DNA of 64,000 bases from Paucimonas lemoignei. GTDB taxonomy: Bacteria > Pseudomonadota > Gammaproteobacteria > Pseudomonadales > Pseudomonadaceae. The DNA is taken from the NCBI GenBank assembly GCA_900475325.1, contig LS483371.1, forward strand, positions 5,493,501-5,557,500, given 5' to 3'. Shown in pieces: positions 35,963 to 47,262 of this stretch. The first letter of the stretch is position 1, and each line of letters starts with the position of its first letter. The position numbers and the translations under genes are program-made. Under the pieces are notes generated by a model. It was not told where the DNA came from. It did no database searches and worked only from the letters and a program-made list of their open reading frames with translations.

Positions 35963-38743
35963 ATGGCATTGAAATCCCCCGCGTTTCGTAAAAAATTTCC
36001 GTTGCTCGTAACCGGCAGTCTGCTGGCGATGCAACCTTTAGCCGCTCCATTCGTGGTCGCCGCGGAACAGTATGACTGCTCAGTCTCTGCTTCGGGTGCC
36101 TGGGATTGTGCGCCGAAATCCAATGCTGTCGAGTTGCCCCCGCGTCCTGTGCATAGCACGACGTCGGTCAGCTCCAATGGCACGGTCACTTCGGACAGCG
36201 GCTCCACCATCAGTGAATCAGGGGCCCCGGCGGCCAAACTGGTCACCGAAGCGAAAGGCCGCGGCCTGAAGTCGCGCAGTGCCGACTACAGCCACCTCGA
36301 CTGGGTTCCTCGCGAACAGCTGACTCCTGCGCAACTGGCCGAAACCGGCCCGTATTGCTCGGGCGCCTATGTCGAGCCGATTCGTCCGGGCATGGACGAC
36401 AAGACGCCGATGAAAGAAGCACCGATGTTCATCGGTGCCAAGGCGTCGCGTTACGAGCAGGAACAGCAGGTTGCTTCCCTGGCCGGTGACGTTGTCATGC
36501 GTCAGGGCAGCATGCAGGTTCAGGCTCAGGAAGCGAGCCTCTATCAGGCTGAAAACCGTGGCGAGCTGAACGGCGATGTCCGTCTGCGCGACAACGGCGC
36601 CCTGATCGTCGGCGACCACGCCGAACTGCAGCTCGATACCGGCGAAGCCCAGATCGACAACGCAGAATATGTCCTGCACAAATCGAACATCCGCGGTAAC
36701 GCCCTGTACGCCAAGCGTGCCGAGAACGCGATCATTCGTCTGAAGGACGGCACGTACACCACGTGCGAACCCAACAGCAATGCGTGGACGCTCAAGGGCA
36801 ACAACATCACGCTGAACCCGGCTACCGGCTTCGGCACCGCGACCAACGCAACCCTTCGGGTCAAAGACATACCGGTTCTGTACACACCGTATATCTACTT
36901 CCCGATCGATGACCGTCGCCAGTCAGGCTTCCTGCCGCCATCCATTGGCACCAGCAGCGACACCGGCCTGATGCTCGTCACACCGTACTACTTCAACCTC
37001 GCACCGAACTACGATGCCACGCTCTATCCTCGTTACATGAGCAAGCGCGGCATGTTGATGGAAGGCGAGTTCCGTTACCTGACCAAAAGCAGCGAAGGTC
37101 AGGTCGGCGGCGCGTACCTCAACGACGACGATGACGACCGCAAACTCCAGAGTGACTATAAAGACACCCGCTGGATGATGAACTGGCAGCACAAGGGCGG
37201 TCTCGATTCGCGCTGGATGACTCATGTCGACTACACCGACATCAGCGACCCGTACTACTTCCAGGATCTGGAAACCGATCAGATCGGCGTCGAATCCACT
37301 GACTACCTGAATCAGCAGGGCTCCCTGACTTACCGTGGCGACAGTTTCGCGGCAGTCTTCAACGCCCAGGCCTACAAGCTGGCGACGGTTTCGAACATCA
37401 CGCCTTACGATCGTCTGCCACAGATCACCTTCAACGGTTCTCTGCCTTACAACCCGGCTGGCCTGCAGTTCGATTACCAGACCGAAGCCGTGCGCTTTGA
37501 TCGTGATCTGCGCCAGGGCACTTATGTTGACCGCAACGGCAACTTCGCATCGCGCCTGGATAACAACGTTGCTGGCCTGGCTCGCGCCAATGGCGACCGT
37601 CTAAACCTGGCTCCATCGGTCAGTCTGCCGATGAACTGGACCTACGGTTTCCTGACGCCGAAGCTGAAATACGTCTACACCCAGTACGATCTGGACCTCG
37701 ACGGCCGTGGCAAGAACACCCTGCTCGCCGACGAAGAGTTCAGCAGCAGCCAGAGCCGCAGCGTGCCGATCTTCAGCGTCGACAGTGGCCTGTATTTCGA
37801 CCGCAATACCCAATGGTTCGGCAACAACTACCGCCAGACCCTGGAACCACGCCTGTTCTATCTCTATGTTCCTGAGAAAGACCAGACCGACATTCCGGTA
37901 TTCGACAGCGCCGAAACCACCTTCAACTATGGCTCGCTGTTCCGCGACAACCGTTTCGTCGGCTCCGACCGCATCGGCGACGAAAACAAACTGTCGCTGG
38001 GCGTGACCAACCGCTGGATCGAAGACAACGGCTTTGAACGTCAGCGTTTCAGCATCGGTCAGGCGCTGTACTTCAAGGATCGTGAAGTCCAACTGCCGGG
38101 CGTAGTGTTCAAGGATCGCGACGACGCACAAGCGAACGTATCGCCTTACGCACTGGAATATGAATACCGCTTCAACCGCGACTGGCGTGTGAATTCGGAC
38201 TTCAACTGGGATCCGGACAGCCGCAGCACCCGTTCGGGCAGCGCGATGTTCCGCTACCAGCCTGAAGACAATCCGAACAAGATCGTCAACCTCGGCTACC
38301 GCTACCGCAATGACCTGGTCCGTTACGACCAGAACACCGGTCGCTGGAACGTGGGTGGTGGGGATTACGGCACACCGGGTCAACCGGGTTACGTGAAGGA
38401 CTACTACAAGATCCAGCAGCACGACTTCTCGGTCATCTGGCCAATCGTGCCGCAGTGGAGCGCGATCAGCCGCTGGCAGTTCGACTACAACCGCAACCGT
38501 ACTATCGAAGCCTTTGGTGGTTTCGAATATGACAACTGCTGCTGGAAACTGCGCCTGATCAGCCGTTACTGGATCGACTACGACGAGTTCAGCCAGGAAG
38601 CCCCTGAGAACGAAAAGGGTGACCGCGGCGTATTCCTACAAATTGTGTTGAAGGGACTTGGTGGCGTTACCGGCGCCAAAGTAGAGAGCTTCCTCGACAA
38701 AGGCATTCAAGGTTATCGTGAACGTGAAGACCAAGCTTTCTGA
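35963..38743 (+). CDS. lptD: LPS-assembly outer-membrane protein LptD
   Basis: A 926-residue protein from the ATG at 35963, giving the family start [20 protein letters not shown]; the ORF extends 43 codons further upstream. It has a signal peptide, an LptA/OstA-like periplasmic domain (about 145-270, [20 protein letters not shown]), and a large beta-barrel. LptD with LptE inserts LPS into the outer leaflet. Cysteines near both ends of the periplasmic domain and the C-terminal [10 protein letters not shown] pair can form the interdomain disulfides. surA overlaps its 3' end, linking it to its own folding chaperone. Confidence 0.96.
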   Translation: MALKSPAFRKKFPLLVTGSLLAMQPLAAPFVVAAEQYDCSVSASGAWDCAPKSNAVELPPRPVHSTTSVSSNGTVTSDSGSTISESGAPAAKLVTEAKGRGLKSRSADYSHLDWVPREQLTPAQLAETGPYCSGAYVEPIRPGMDDKTPMKEAPMFIGAKASRYEQEQQVASLAGDVVMRQGSMQVQAQEASLYQAENRGELNGDVRLRDNGALIVGDHAELQLDTGEAQIDNAEYVLHKSNIRGNALYAKRAENAIIRLKDGTYTTCEPNSNAWTLKGNNITLNPATGFGTATNATLRVKDIPVLYTPYIYFPIDDRRQSGFLPPSIGTSSDTGLMLVTPYYFNLAPNYDATLYPRYMSKRGMLMEGEFRYLTKSSEGQVGGAYLNDDDDDRKLQSDYKDTRWMMNWQHKGGLDSRWMTHVDYTDISDPYYFQDLETDQIGVESTDYLNQQGSLTYRGDSFAAVFNAQAYKLATVSNITPYDRLPQITFNGSLPYNPAGLQFDYQTEAVRFDRDLRQGTYVDRNGNFASRLDNNVAGLARANGDRLNLAPSVSLPMNWTYGFLTPKLKYVYTQYDLDLDGRGKNTLLADEEFSSSQSRSVPIFSVDSGLYFDRNTQWFGNNYRQTLEPRLFYLYVPEKDQTDIPVFDSAETTFNYGSLFRDNRFVGSDRIGDENKLSLGVTNRWIEDNGFERQRFSIGQALYFKDREVQLPGVVFKDRDDAQANVSPYALEYEYRFNRDWRVNSDFNWDPDSRSTRSGSAMFRYQPEDNPNKIVNLGYRYRNDLVRYDQNTGRWNVGGGDYGTPGQPGYVKDYYKIQQHDFSVIWPIVPQWSAISRWQFDYNRNRTIEAFGGFEYDNCCWKLRLISRYWIDYDEFSQEAPENEKGDRGVFLQIVLKGLGGVTGAKVESFLDKGIQGYREREDQAF

Positions 38744-40046
38744 TTGTCTGCGCCCGCTGATGCTGGGCGCGTTACTCCTGGGGACCGCAGCGCAGGCTGC
38801 GGTTCAACCGCTCGACAGCGTGGTGGCCATCGTCGATAACGACGTGATCATGAAGAGCCAGATGGACCAGCGTGTCCGCGAGGTTCAACAGACCATCGCC
38901 AAGCGCGGCTCGGGTGTTCCGCCTGCCGAAGCACTGCAGCCACAGGTTCTGGATCGTCTGATCCTGGAAAACCTGCAGCTGCAGATGGGCGAGCGTTCCG
39001 GCATCCGCATCACCGACGAAGAGCTGAACCAGGCAATCGGCACCATTGCCGAGCGCAACAACATGAGCGTGGAACAATTCCGCGCCGCGTTGGCTCATGA
39101 CGGCCTGTCCTTCAACGATGCACGCGAGCAGGTTCGCCGGGAAATGATCATCAGCCGGGTGCGTCAGCGCCGGGTTGCCGAGCGTATTCAGGTGTCCGAG
39201 CAGGAAGTGAAAAACTTCCTGGCTTCGGGCCAGGGCAAGGCTCAACTGTCCGAAGAATTCCACCTCGCCAACATCCTGATCGCAACGCCTGACAGCGCGT
39301 CGTCTGACCAGATCCAGGCCGCTGCGCGCAAGGCTCAGGATCTGTACGGCAAGCTCAAGCAAGGCGCTGACTTCGGTCAGGCTGCGATTGCCAACTCCGC
39401 GAGCGAAAGCGCGCTGGAAGGCGGCGACATGGGCTGGCGTAAAGCGGCACAGCTGCCGCCTCCGTTCGGCGACATGCTGGGCTCGATGCCGGTGGGCGAC
39501 ATCACGCCTCCAGCACGTACCCCGGGTGGTTTCATCATCCTCAAGCTGCTGGAAAAACGCGGCGGCCAGGGTCAGGCACAGATGCGCGATGAAGTTCACG
39601 TGCGTCATATCCTGATCAAACCAAGTGAAATCCGTAGCGAAGAAGAAACCAAGCGTCTGGCGCAGAAGATCTACGACCGCATCAAGGATGGCGATGACTT
39701 CGCCACCCTGGCCAAGAGCTTTTCGGAAGATCCAGGCTCGGCGCTCAATGGCGGCGATCTGAACTGGGTTGACCCCAACTCGTTGGTTCCGGAATTCCGT
39801 CAGGTCATGAACGAGACGCCGCAAGGCACCTTGTCCAAGCCTTTCAAGACCGCTTACGGCTGGCACGTTCTGGAAGTTCTCGGTCGTCGCTCCACTGACG
39901 CCACCGACCAGGCTCGCGACCAGCAGGCGCTGCTCGCACTGCGTAACCGCAAGTACGACGAAGAGCTGCAAACATGGCTGCGTCAGATCCGTGACGAAGC
40001 GTATGTCGAGATCAAACTGCCTGGCGCTGACAAGGCTGCACAGTGA
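38718..40046 (+). CDS. surA: Periplasmic chaperone / peptidyl-prolyl isomerase SurA
   Basis: A 442-residue outer-membrane-protein chaperone. A signal peptide (about 1-27, ending AQA) is followed by the SurA N-domain ([20 protein letters not shown]) and two parvulin domains, at about 180-280 ([11 protein letters not shown]) and 290-390 ([11 protein letters not shown]). The GTG start at 38718 lies inside lptD with AAGG before it; GTG two codons later is possible. It overlaps pdxA by four bases. Confidence 0.95.
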   Translation: MNVKTKLSDCLRPLMLGALLLGTAAQAAVQPLDSVVAIVDNDVIMKSQMDQRVREVQQTIAKRGSGVPPAEALQPQVLDRLILENLQLQMGERSGIRITDEELNQAIGTIAERNNMSVEQFRAALAHDGLSFNDAREQVRREMIISRVRQRRVAERIQVSEQEVKNFLASGQGKAQLSEEFHLANILIATPDSASSDQIQAAARKAQDLYGKLKQGADFGQAAIANSASESALEGGDMGWRKAAQLPPPFGDMLGSMPVGDITPPARTPGGFIILKLLEKRGGQGQAQMRDEVHVRHILIKPSEIRSEEETKRLAQKIYDRIKDGDDFATLAKSFSEDPGSALNGGDLNWVDPNSLVPEFRQVMNETPQGTLSKPFKTAYGWHVLEVLGRRSTDATDQARDQQALLALRNRKYDEELQTWLRQIRDEAYVEIKLPGADKAAQ

Positions 40047-41032
40047 AACCAAAGCGTTTCGCACTGACACCCGGCGAGCCGGCCGGCATTGGTCCTGACC
40101 TTTGCCTGCTACTCGCCACCCAGCCTCAGCCGCACCCCCTGATTGCCATTACCAGCTGTGACCTGCTCACCGAGCGGGCCGCCCAGCTGGGCGTGGCTGT
40201 CGATCTGATTTGTGTCACCCCTGCTGCCTTCCCCGACCTGCCCGCTCCCGCTGGCAGCCTGTATGTCTGGGATACGCCGCTGCTTGCGCCGGTGGTGACC
40301 GGGCAACTGAACAAGGCCAATGGCGCTTTCGTTCTGGAAACCCTCACCCGCGCCGGGCAAGGCTGCATGGACGGCAGCTTCGCCGGCATGATCACCGCCC
40401 CTGTGCACAAGGGCGTGATCAATGAAGGCGGCAATGCCTTTTCCGGGCATACCGAGTTTCTTGCCGAGCTGACCCACACCGATCAAGTGGTGATGATGCT
40501 GGCCACCGGCGACCTGCGGGTTGCTCTGGTGACCACTCATTTGCCCCTGCGCGATGTGGCCGAAGCCATCACCGCCGAGCGGCTTGAGCGGGTGACGCGT
40601 ATTCTGCACGCTGATCTGGTCAACAAATTCGGCATCCCCAAGCCGCGCATTCTGGTCTGCGGGCTCAACCCCCATGCCGGTGAAAGCGGGCATCTGGGCC
40701 GCGAAGAAATCGACATCATCGAACCCGCTCTGGAGCGTCTGCGCAGCGAAGGCCTGGATTTGCGCGGCCCGCTGCCTGCCGACACTCTGTTTACCCCCAA
40801 ATATCTGGAGCACTGCGACGCAGTGCTGGCGATGTACCACGATCAGGGCTTGCCCGTGCTGAAGTACAAAGGCTTCGGCGCCGCAGTCAACGTGACGCTG
40901 GGCCTGCCCATTGTTCGCACCTCTGTCGACCACGGCACCGCCCTGGATCTGGCAGGCAGCGGCAAGATCGACACCGGCAGCCTGCAAGTCGCCCTGCACA
41001 CCGCCTATCAGATGGCCGAGACCCCTACATGA
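40043..41032 (+). CDS. pdxA: 4-hydroxythreonine-4-phosphate dehydrogenase
   Basis: A 329-residue enzyme of pyridoxal-phosphate synthesis that oxidises 4-phosphohydroxythreonine. [13 protein letters not shown] opens the family fold; metal-binding histidines are seen in [19 protein letters not shown] [10 protein letters not shown], and [11 protein letters not shown]. The start is GTG at 40043 overlapping the surA stop (GTGA). It overlaps rsmA by four bases, giving the known surA-pdxA-rsmA-apaG-apaH order. Confidence 0.96.
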   Translation: MKPKRFALTPGEPAGIGPDLCLLLATQPQPHPLIAITSCDLLTERAAQLGVAVDLICVTPAAFPDLPAPAGSLYVWDTPLLAPVVTGQLNKANGAFVLETLTRAGQGCMDGSFAGMITAPVHKGVINEGGNAFSGHTEFLAELTHTDQVVMMLATGDLRVALVTTHLPLRDVAEAITAERLERVTRILHADLVNKFGIPKPRILVCGLNPHAGESGHLGREEIDIIEPALERLRSEGLDLRGPLPADTLFTPKYLEHCDAVLAMYHDQGLPVLKYKGFGAAVNVTLGLPIVRTSVDHGTALDLAGSGKIDTGSLQVALHTAYQMAETPT

Positions 41033-41835
41033 CCGAGCAATTCCAACACAAGGCGCGCAAGCGTTTTGGACAAAACTTCCTGCATGACGCAGGCGTGATC
41101 GACAAAATCCTGCGGGCCATTCACGCCCGCCCGGAAGAACGCCTGCTGGAAATCGGCCCGGGGCAAGGCGCTCTGACACAAGGTTTGCTGGGCAGCGGCG
41201 CGCAACTGGACGTCGTTGAGCTGGATAAAGATCTGATCCCGATCCTGATTCACCAGTTCGGCAACAAGCCCAATTTCAATCTGCATCAAGGCGATGCGCT
41301 GAAGTTCGACTTCACCAGCCTCAATGCACCGGCAGGCAGCCTGCGGGTTGTGGGTAACCTGCCGTACAACATCTCCACGCCGCTGATCTTTCACCTGCTG
41401 CAAAACGCCAACCTGATCCGCGACATGCACTTCATGCTGCAAAAAGAAGTGGTTCAGCGCATGGCCGCGGCTCCAGGCGGCGGCGATTACGGCCGTTTGT
41501 CGATCATGGTTCAGTACCACTGCAGGGTCGAATACCTGTTCAACGTCGGCCCCGGCGCGTTCAATCCTCCGCCGAAAGTCGACTCCGCGATTGTCCGCCT
41601 GGTGCCGCACGAAACACTGCCGCACCCCGCCAAGGATCATCGCCTGCTTGAGCGTGTGGTACGCGAGGCCTTCAACCAGCGCCGTAAAACGCTGCGCAAT
41701 ACATTGAAGCTGTTGCTCACCAACGACGATATTGAAGCTGCCGGTGTTGATGGCAGCCTGCGCCCCGAACAGCTGGACCTTGCAGCGTTTGTCCGCCTGG
41801 CCGACAAACTGAGCGAAAAACCCGCTCAGGCTTGA
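41029..41835 (+). CDS. rsmA: 16S rRNA dimethyladenosine transferase
   Basis: A 268-residue KsgA/RsmA enzyme that dimethylates two adjacent adenosines near the 3' end of 16S r[13 protein letters not shown] is the N-terminal signature, [14 protein letters not shown] the SAM motif, and [10 protein letters not shown] the catalytic NLPY motif. The usual C-terminal helical domain is complete. It overlaps pdxA by ATGA. Confidence 0.96.
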   Translation: MTEQFQHKARKRFGQNFLHDAGVIDKILRAIHARPEERLLEIGPGQGALTQGLLGSGAQLDVVELDKDLIPILIHQFGNKPNFNLHQGDALKFDFTSLNAPAGSLRVVGNLPYNISTPLIFHLLQNANLIRDMHFMLQKEVVQRMAAAPGGGDYGRLSIMVQYHCRVEYLFNVGPGAFNPPPKVDSAIVRLVPHETLPHPAKDHRLLERVVREAFNQRRKTLRNTLKLLLTNDDIEAAGVDGSLRPEQLDLAAFVRLADKLSEKPAQA

Positions 41836-41842
41836 CCTTGCA

Positions 41843-41891
41843 GGACATGTGGACGAGCAAAGTGCATTCGTCTGTTATCGTCTACATGTCC
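41843..41891. repeat. Inverted repeat between rsmA and apaG
   Basis: GGACATGTGGACGA and TCGTCTACATGTCC form a 14-bp stem with one G-U pair and a loop of about 21 bases. No T-run follows, so it may be an RNA stability or processing hairpin inside the operon rather than a terminator. Confidence 0.5.
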
Positions 41892-41949
41892 TAGACTGAT
41901 TCCACCGGGCTTTCCGGTTTTATCCGCATTTGCTTCCAAGGCCTACTGC

Positions 41950-42330
41950 ATGTCCGATTCCCGATATCAGGTCGACGTCAGCGTCGTCACACGCTTCCTC
42001 GTCGAGCAGTCCCAACCCGAGCACAATCGCTTTGCGTTTGCCTACACCGTGACTGTGCATAACAGTGGCGAGCTGCCTGCCAAACTTCTTTCGCGGCATT
42101 GGGTGATCACCGACGGTGACGGCCACGTAGAAGAGGTGCGAGGCGAAGGCGTAGTTGGCCAACAGCCCCTGATCGACGCAGGTCAGAGCCACACCTACAG
42201 CAGCGGCACGGTGATGACCACCAAGGTCGGCAACATGCAGGGCACCTATCAGATGCTCGCCGAAGACGGTAAGCGCTTCGATGCTGTCATTGCACCGTTT
42301 CGCCTGGCGGTGCCGGGGTCGCTTCACTGA
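41950..42330 (+). CDS. apaG: ApaG (DUF525) protein
   Basis: A 126-residue single-domain ApaG with an immunoglobulin-like beta fold. The segments [20 protein letters not shown] and [16 protein letters not shown] are the conserved core. Its physiological role is unclear; it binds metal and phosphorylated compounds in structural work and is widely linked to apaH. The stop shares one base with the apaH start (TGATG). Confidence 0.94.
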   Translation: MSDSRYQVDVSVVTRFLVEQSQPEHNRFAFAYTVTVHNSGELPAKLLSRHWVITDGDGHVEEVRGEGVVGQQPLIDAGQSHTYSSGTVMTTKVGNMQGTYQMLAEDGKRFDAVIAPFRLAVPGSLH

Positions 42331-43211
42331 TGGCGGTGTATGCCGTTGGCGACCTGCAAGGCTGCCTCGAACCGCTGCAATGCCTGCTGGAACATGTGAA
42401 GTTCGACCCGGCCAGGGATCGCCTCTGGCTGGTGGGGGACCTGGTCAACCGTGGCCCCCAGTCGCTGGAAACCCTCCGGTTTCTGTACAGCATCCGCCAA
42501 TCGGTGGTATGCGTATTGGGCAATCACGACCTGCATTTGCTCGCCGCCTCGCGCAACATAGAGCGCCTGAAAAAGGGCGACACCCTGCGCGAGATCCTCG
42601 AAGCACCCGACCGCAACGATCTGCTGCAATGGGTGCGTCAGCAAAAGCTGCTGCACTACGACGCCGAGCGTAACGTGGCCATGGTCCATGCCGGGATACC
42701 GCCGCAGTGGTCGCTGAAGAAGGCACTCAAGTGCGCCGCCGAAGTGGAAGCCGCACTGCACGACGACGCCCTGTACCAGCCTTTCCTCGATGGCATGTAC
42801 GGCAACGAGCCCAGCAAATGGGACAGTGACCTGCGTGGCGTGACCCGTTTGCGCGTCATCACCAATTACTTCACTCGGATGCGCTTCTGCACCAGCGAAG
42901 GCAAGCTTGACCTCAAAGGCAAGGAAGGCGCCGACACCGCCCTGCCCGGCTACGCGCCCTGGTTCCAGCACAAGGACCGCAAGACAAGTGACGTGAAGAT
43001 CATCTTCGGCCACTGGGCTGCGCTGGAAGGCCGCTGTGATGAGCCCAATGTCTACGCGCTGGACACTGGCTGCGTGTGGGGCTCTGCGCTGACCATGTTC
43101 AATGTCGATACCCTTGAGCGCCACCTGTGCGATTGCGATGACCACGGCAATGCGCAATCGGGGGCGACACGGACGATTTTGCATAACCCGGCGGGTGCAA
43201 TCCGGCGCTAA
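42330..43211 (+). CDS. apaH: Symmetrical bis(5'-nucleosyl)-tetraphosphatase
   Basis: A 293-residue calcineurin-like metallophosphatase that splits Ap4A into two ADP and acts in RNA decapping of Np4 caps. The metal ligands are in [21 protein letters not shown] and [19 protein letters not shown] is the later histidine motif. Length is slightly above the E. coli enzyme. It ends the lptD-surA-pdxA-rsmA-apaG-apaH string and is followed by a REP element. Confidence 0.95.
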   Translation: MAVYAVGDLQGCLEPLQCLLEHVKFDPARDRLWLVGDLVNRGPQSLETLRFLYSIRQSVVCVLGNHDLHLLAASRNIERLKKGDTLREILEAPDRNDLLQWVRQQKLLHYDAERNVAMVHAGIPPQWSLKKALKCAAEVEAALHDDALYQPFLDGMYGNEPSKWDSDLRGVTRLRVITNYFTRMRFCTSEGKLDLKGKEGADTALPGYAPWFQHKDRKTSDVKIIFGHWAALEGRCDEPNVYALDTGCVWGSALTMFNVDTLERHLCDCDDHGNAQSGATRTILHNPAGAIRR

Positions 43212-43229
43212 AATCCCCTTACATGACAC

Positions 43230-43305
43230 CTGTAGGAGCTGCCGAAGGCTGCGAAATTGGTATTTCTGACACGCCGCCATTCGCAGCCTTGGGCAGCTCC
43301 TACAG
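43230..43305. repeat. REP-type inverted repeat, family A
   Basis: Arms CTGTAGGAGCTGCCGAAGGC and GCCTTGGGCAGCTCCTACAG with a short centre, between apaH and glpE. Confidence 0.88.
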
Positions 43306-43335
43306 AATCAACACCCAGACAACAAGGAGCCAACC

Positions 43336-43656
43336 ATGACCGAAGTTAAACGTATCCCGCCAGAACAGGCTCAGACCCTGCGCGAGCAAGGCGCAGTGCT
43401 GGTGGACGTTCGCGATCCACAGACCTTTGCCAGCAGCCACATCCCTGACGCCCAGCACCTGGACAACCACTCCATTGCCGACTTCATCCGCAACGCGGAT
43501 CTGGACAAGCCGGTGGTAGTGGTCTGTTATCACGGCAATTCCAGCCAGAGCGCGGCCGCTTACCTGGTGAGCCAGGGCTTCTCGGATGTGTACAGCATGG
43601 ATGGCGGTTTCGAGCTGTGGCGCAGCACCTTTCCGAGCGATACCGTTCAAGGCTGA
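43336..43656 (+). CDS. glpE: Thiosulfate sulfurtransferase GlpE (single-domain rhodanese)
   Basis: A 106-residue cytoplasmic rhodanese. The catalytic loop [14 protein letters not shown] carries the persulfide-forming cysteine, and [19 protein letters not shown] is the CH2A-type structural motif. It transfers sulfane sulfur from thiosulfate to cyanide or thioredoxin. The ATG at 43336 follows AAGGAGCC. Standalone between apaH and prkA, as PA0589. Confidence 0.95.
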   Translation: MTEVKRIPPEQAQTLREQGAVLVDVRDPQTFASSHIPDAQHLDNHSIADFIRNADLDKPVVVVCYHGNSSQSAAAYLVSQGFSDVYSMDGGFELWRSTFPSDTVQG

Positions 43657-43945
43657 CCGAAAATATTTTTTATTTCAGTTGATCCCGCGTCCTGCGCGGG
43701 TTCGCGCCCCAACTGACCAACGGTCTGCCCGACTTTCTGCTCATCCCTTCTTTATCTTTCCGATTCCGAACTATCCTTAGCCTCAGGCCATCCGTAATCA
43801 GGGGAGAGCCGGTACACCGGCGCGTGGGTCATCGGTAGCTACTTTTATGGTGTTTGGGGGGTTCCACTGGCAGCTGGATGCTCGGCTGCTGCCAACATCG
43901 ACTGACGATCCGCCGCCGGCTCTACGTATCGAGCGAGGTGACGTC

Positions 43946-45868
43946 ATGAGTATTTTTAGCCACTTCCAACAACGCTTTGAATCGACACGCCAGGAGGAGC
44001 TCTCCTTACAGGAGTATCTGGAGCTCTGTAAGCAGGATCGCAGCGCGTATGCGTCTGCGGCAGAAAGACTGTTGCTTGCTATCGGCGAGCCGGAGCTGGT
44101 TGATACCTCGACCAACTCGCGGCTATCGAGGATTTTTTCCAACAAAGTCATACGCCGCTATCCGGCCTTTGCCGACTTCCATGGGATGGAAGAATGCATC
44201 GACCAGATCGTCTCGTACTTCCGCCATGCCGCTCAGGGCCTGGAGGAGAAGAAACAGATCCTTTACCTGCTCGGCCCGGTCGGTGGCGGTAAGTCATCGC
44301 TGGCTGAAAAACTCAAACAACTGATCGAAAAGGTCCCGTTCTACGCGATCAAGGGCTCGCCCGTCTTTGAATCGCCATTGGGCCTGTTCAACGCGACCGA
44401 AGACGGGGCGATCCTCGAAGAAGACTTCGGCATCCCGCGTCGCTACCTGAGCACCATCATGTCGCCCTGGGCGACCAAACGCCTGGCTGAGTTCGGGGGC
44501 GACATCAGCCAGTTCAAGGTGGTCAAACTCTATCCGTCGATCCTTAACCAGATCGCGGTCGCGAAAACCGAGCCGGGCGACGAAAACAACCAGGACATTT
44601 CAGCCCTGGTCGGTAAGGTCGACATCCGCAAACTCGAGGAATACCCACAGAACGACGCCGACGCTTACAGCTATTCTGGCGCGCTGTGCCGGGCCAACCA
44701 GGGCCTGATGGAATTTGTCGAAATGTTCAAGGCACCGATCAAGGTGCTGCACCCACTGCTCACCGCCACCCAGGAAGGTAACTACAACAGTACCGAAGGA
44801 CTGGGCGCGATTCCGTTCACCGGTATCTTGCTGGCCCACTCCAACGAATCGGAATGGCACAGCTTCCGCAACAACAAGAACAACGAAGCATTCATCGACC
44901 GTATCTACATCGTGAAGGTGCCGTACTGCCTGCGCGTGAGCGATGAAATCAAGATTTACGACAAGCTGTTGTTCAACAGCTCGCTGTCCAAGGCGCATTG
45001 CGCACCCGACACCCTGAAAATGCTGGCGCAGTTCACCACCCTCTCGCGCCTCAAGGAGCCGGAAAACTCCAACATCTACTCCAAGATGCGCGTGTATGAC
45101 GGTGAGAACCTCAAGGACACTGACCCAAAAGCCAAATCGATTCAGGAGTACCGCGACAGCGCAGGCGTCGACGAAGGCATGAACGGCCTGTCCACACGCT
45201 TTGCGTTCAAGATCCTCTCCAAAGTGTTCAACTTCGACCCCCACGAAATCGCCGCCAACCCGGTGCACTTGCTGTACGTGCTGGAGCAGCAGATCGAGCA
45301 GGAGCAGTTCCAGGCCGAAACCCGCGAGCGTTATCTGCGCTTCATCAAGGAATACCTGGCGCCGCGCTACATCGAGTTCATCGGCAAGGAAATCCAGACG
45401 GCGTACCTGGAGTCTTACAGCGAATACGGCCAGAACATCTTCGACCGCTACGTGCTGTACGCAGATTTCTGGATTCAGGATCAGGAGTACCGCGACCCGG
45501 AAACCGGGGAAATCCTCAACCGTGTGGCCTTGAACGAAGAACTGGAGAAAATCGAGAAGCCGGCCGGCATCAGCAATCCGAAGGATTTCCGCAACGAGAT
45601 CGTCAACTTCGTCCTGCGCGCCCGAGCCAACAACAACGGCAAGAATCCGACTTGGCTCAGCTACGAGAAGCTGCGTGTGGTCATCGAGAAGAAAATGTTC
45701 TCCAACACCGAGGACCTGCTTCCCGTGATCAGCTTCAACGCCAAAGCCAGCAAAGAGGATCAACAGAAGCACAACGACTTTGTCACCAGGATGGTCGAGC
45801 GGGGCTACACCGATAAACAGGTACGGCTTCTTTCCGAATGGTACCTACGGGTCCGGAAGTCGCAGTGA
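43946..45868 (+). CDS. prkA: PrkA/YeaG-type serine protein kinase
   Basis: A 640-residue protein from the ATG at 43946, with GAGG eight bases upstream; a 33-codon extension of the ORF is unlikely. It has a AAA-like ATPase region with Walker A LLGPVGGGKSSLAEKL and a C-terminal kinase-like domain. YeaG in E. coli is induced in stationary phase and nitrogen starvation together with YeaH and a SpoVR-type protein, which is the exact neighbourhood here. The 290-bp upstream gap contains a CCCGCG / CGCGGG hairpin and no clear promoter. Confidence 0.94.
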   Translation: MSIFSHFQQRFESTRQEELSLQEYLELCKQDRSAYASAAERLLLAIGEPELVDTSTNSRLSRIFSNKVIRRYPAFADFHGMEECIDQIVSYFRHAAQGLEEKKQILYLLGPVGGGKSSLAEKLKQLIEKVPFYAIKGSPVFESPLGLFNATEDGAILEEDFGIPRRYLSTIMSPWATKRLAEFGGDISQFKVVKLYPSILNQIAVAKTEPGDENNQDISALVGKVDIRKLEEYPQNDADAYSYSGALCRANQGLMEFVEMFKAPIKVLHPLLTATQEGNYNSTEGLGAIPFTGILLAHSNESEWHSFRNNKNNEAFIDRIYIVKVPYCLRVSDEIKIYDKLLFNSSLSKAHCAPDTLKMLAQFTTLSRLKEPENSNIYSKMRVYDGENLKDTDPKAKSIQEYRDSAGVDEGMNGLSTRFAFKILSKVFNFDPHEIAANPVHLLYVLEQQIEQEQFQAETRERYLRFIKEYLAPRYIEFIGKEIQTAYLESYSEYGQNIFDRYVLYADFWIQDQEYRDPETGEILNRVALNEELEKIEKPAGISNPKDFRNEIVNFVLRARANNNGKNPTWLSYEKLRVVIEKKMFSNTEDLLPVISFNAKASKEDQQKHNDFVTRMVERGYTDKQVRLLSEWYLRVRKSQ

Positions 45869-45871
45869 AGC

Positions 45872-45976
45872 AGCGGCAAGCTTCAAGCTACAAGCTGCAA
45901 GAGAAAAGCAGTTCGGTCCCGGCTTCTGGGGTTGAGCGTGCACTCGCTTGCAGCTTGAAGCTTACGACTTGAAGCT
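45872..45976. repeat. Inverted repeat of AAGCTTCAAGCT type, family D
   Basis: AGCGGCAAGCTTCAAGCTAC and, inverted, CTTGCAGCTTGAAGCTTACG flank a short unique centre. The arms match the repeat near 24621-24712. It sits between prkA and yeaH inside a likely operon. Confidence 0.78.
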
Positions 45977-45990
45977 CCCCGGAGGGGCCT

Positions 45991-47262
45991 ATGAGCTATG
46001 TGATCGACCGACGTCTCAATGGCAAGAACAAGAGCACGGTAAACCGCCAGCGTTTTTTGCGGCGTTACCGTGACCACATCAAGAAAGCAGTCGAAGAAGC
46101 CGTCAGCCGCCGCTCCATCACCGACATGGAACATGGCGAGCAAATCAGCATTCCCGGTCGCGATATCGACGAACCGGTGTTGCACCATGGTCGCGGTGGC
46201 AAGCAGACCGTTGTCCATCCTGGCAACAAAGAATTCACCACCGGTGAGCACATTGCTCGCCCGCAAGGCGGTGGCGGTGGCAAAGGGCCGGGTAAAGCCA
46301 GTAACTCCGGCGAAGGCATGGACGAGTTTGTGTTTCAGATCACTCAGGAAGAGTTTCTGGAATTCATGTTCGAGGACCTCGAACTGCCCAATCTGGTCAA
46401 ACGCAACCTGACCGGCACCGACACCTACAAAACCGTTCGCGCAGGCATCAGCAACGAGGGCAACCCCTCGCGCATCAATATCATCCGCACCCTGCGTTCC
46501 GCTCACGCGCGTCGCATTGCGCTATCCGGCAGCAGCCGCGCCAAGCTCAGGGAAGCGGTCAGCGAGCTGGACCGCCTGAAACGCGAAGAACCCGACAATT
46601 TCGGCGACATTCAAGACCTGGAAGTCGAGATAGACAAGCTCAAGGCGCGTATCCGTCGGGTCCCTTACCTGGACACCTTCGACCTCAAATACAACCTGCT
46701 GGTTAAACAACCCAACCCCAGCTCCAAGGCAGTGATGTTCTGCCTGATGGACGTCTCCGGGTCCATGACTCAGGCGACCAAGGACATCGCCAAACGCTTC
46801 TTCATCCTGTTGTACCTGTTCCTCAAGCGGAACTACGACAAGATCGAAGTGGTGTTCATCCGCCACCACACCAGCGCCCGGGAAGTGGACGAAGAGGAGT
46901 TTTTCTACTCACGGGAAACCGGTGGCACCATCGTTTCCAGCGCCTTGAAGCTGATGCAGGAAATCATGGCCGAGCGTTACCCCACCAACGAGTGGAATAT
47001 CTACGCCGCCCAGGCTTCTGACGGCGACAACTGGAACGACGATTCACCGATCTGCCGCGACATCCTCATCAAGCAGATCATGCCGTTTGTGCAGTACTAC
47101 ACTTACGTGGAAATCACGCCCCGGGAACATCAGGCCTTGTGGTTCGAATACGAGCGGATCGGCGAAGCCTTCGCAGATACGTTCGCCCAGCAACAGCTGG
47201 TCTCTGCCGGTGATATTTATCCGGTATTCCGTGAACTCTTCCAGCGCAGGTTAGTGACATGA
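45991..47262 (+). CDS. YeaH/YhbH family protein (DUF444)
   Basis: A 423-residue DUF444 protein. N-terminal basic region ([17 protein letters not shown]), a glycine-rich linker near residue 90 ([16 protein letters not shown]), and a C-terminal von Willebrand A-like domain with the metal-site DVSGSM in [17 protein letters not shown]. It is thought to act with the PrkA kinase under stress. GGAG-type ribosome binding site at 45979; it overlaps spoVR by four bases. Confidence 0.93.
   Translation: MSYVIDRRLNGKNKSTVNRQRFLRRYRDHIKKAVEEAVSRRSITDMEHGEQISIPGRDIDEPVLHHGRGGKQTVVHPGNKEFTTGEHIARPQGGGGGKGPGKASNSGEGMDEFVFQITQEEFLEFMFEDLELPNLVKRNLTGTDTYKTVRAGISNEGNPSRINIIRTLRSAHARRIALSGSSRAKLREAVSELDRLKREEPDNFGDIQDLEVEIDKLKARIRRVPYLDTFDLKYNLLVKQPNPSSKAVMFCLMDVSGSMTQATKDIAKRFFILLYLFLKRNYDKIEVVFIRHHTSAREVDEEEFFYSRETGGTIVSSALKLMQEIMAERYPTNEWNIYAAQASDGDNWNDDSPICRDILIKQIMPFVQYYTYVEITPREHQALWFEYERIGEAFADTFAQQQLVSAGDIYPVFRELFQRRLVT

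Noticed and set aside
43684-43700. CCCGCG/CGCGGG hairpin after glpE as a terminator
   Set aside because: Perfect 6-bp stem but followed by TTCGCG, not a T-run, so not listed as a terminator.
43857-43885. Possible sigma-54 promoter (TGGCA...TGC) upstream of prkA
   Set aside because: The GG to GC spacing is one base short of the required distance and the -12 element is poor.
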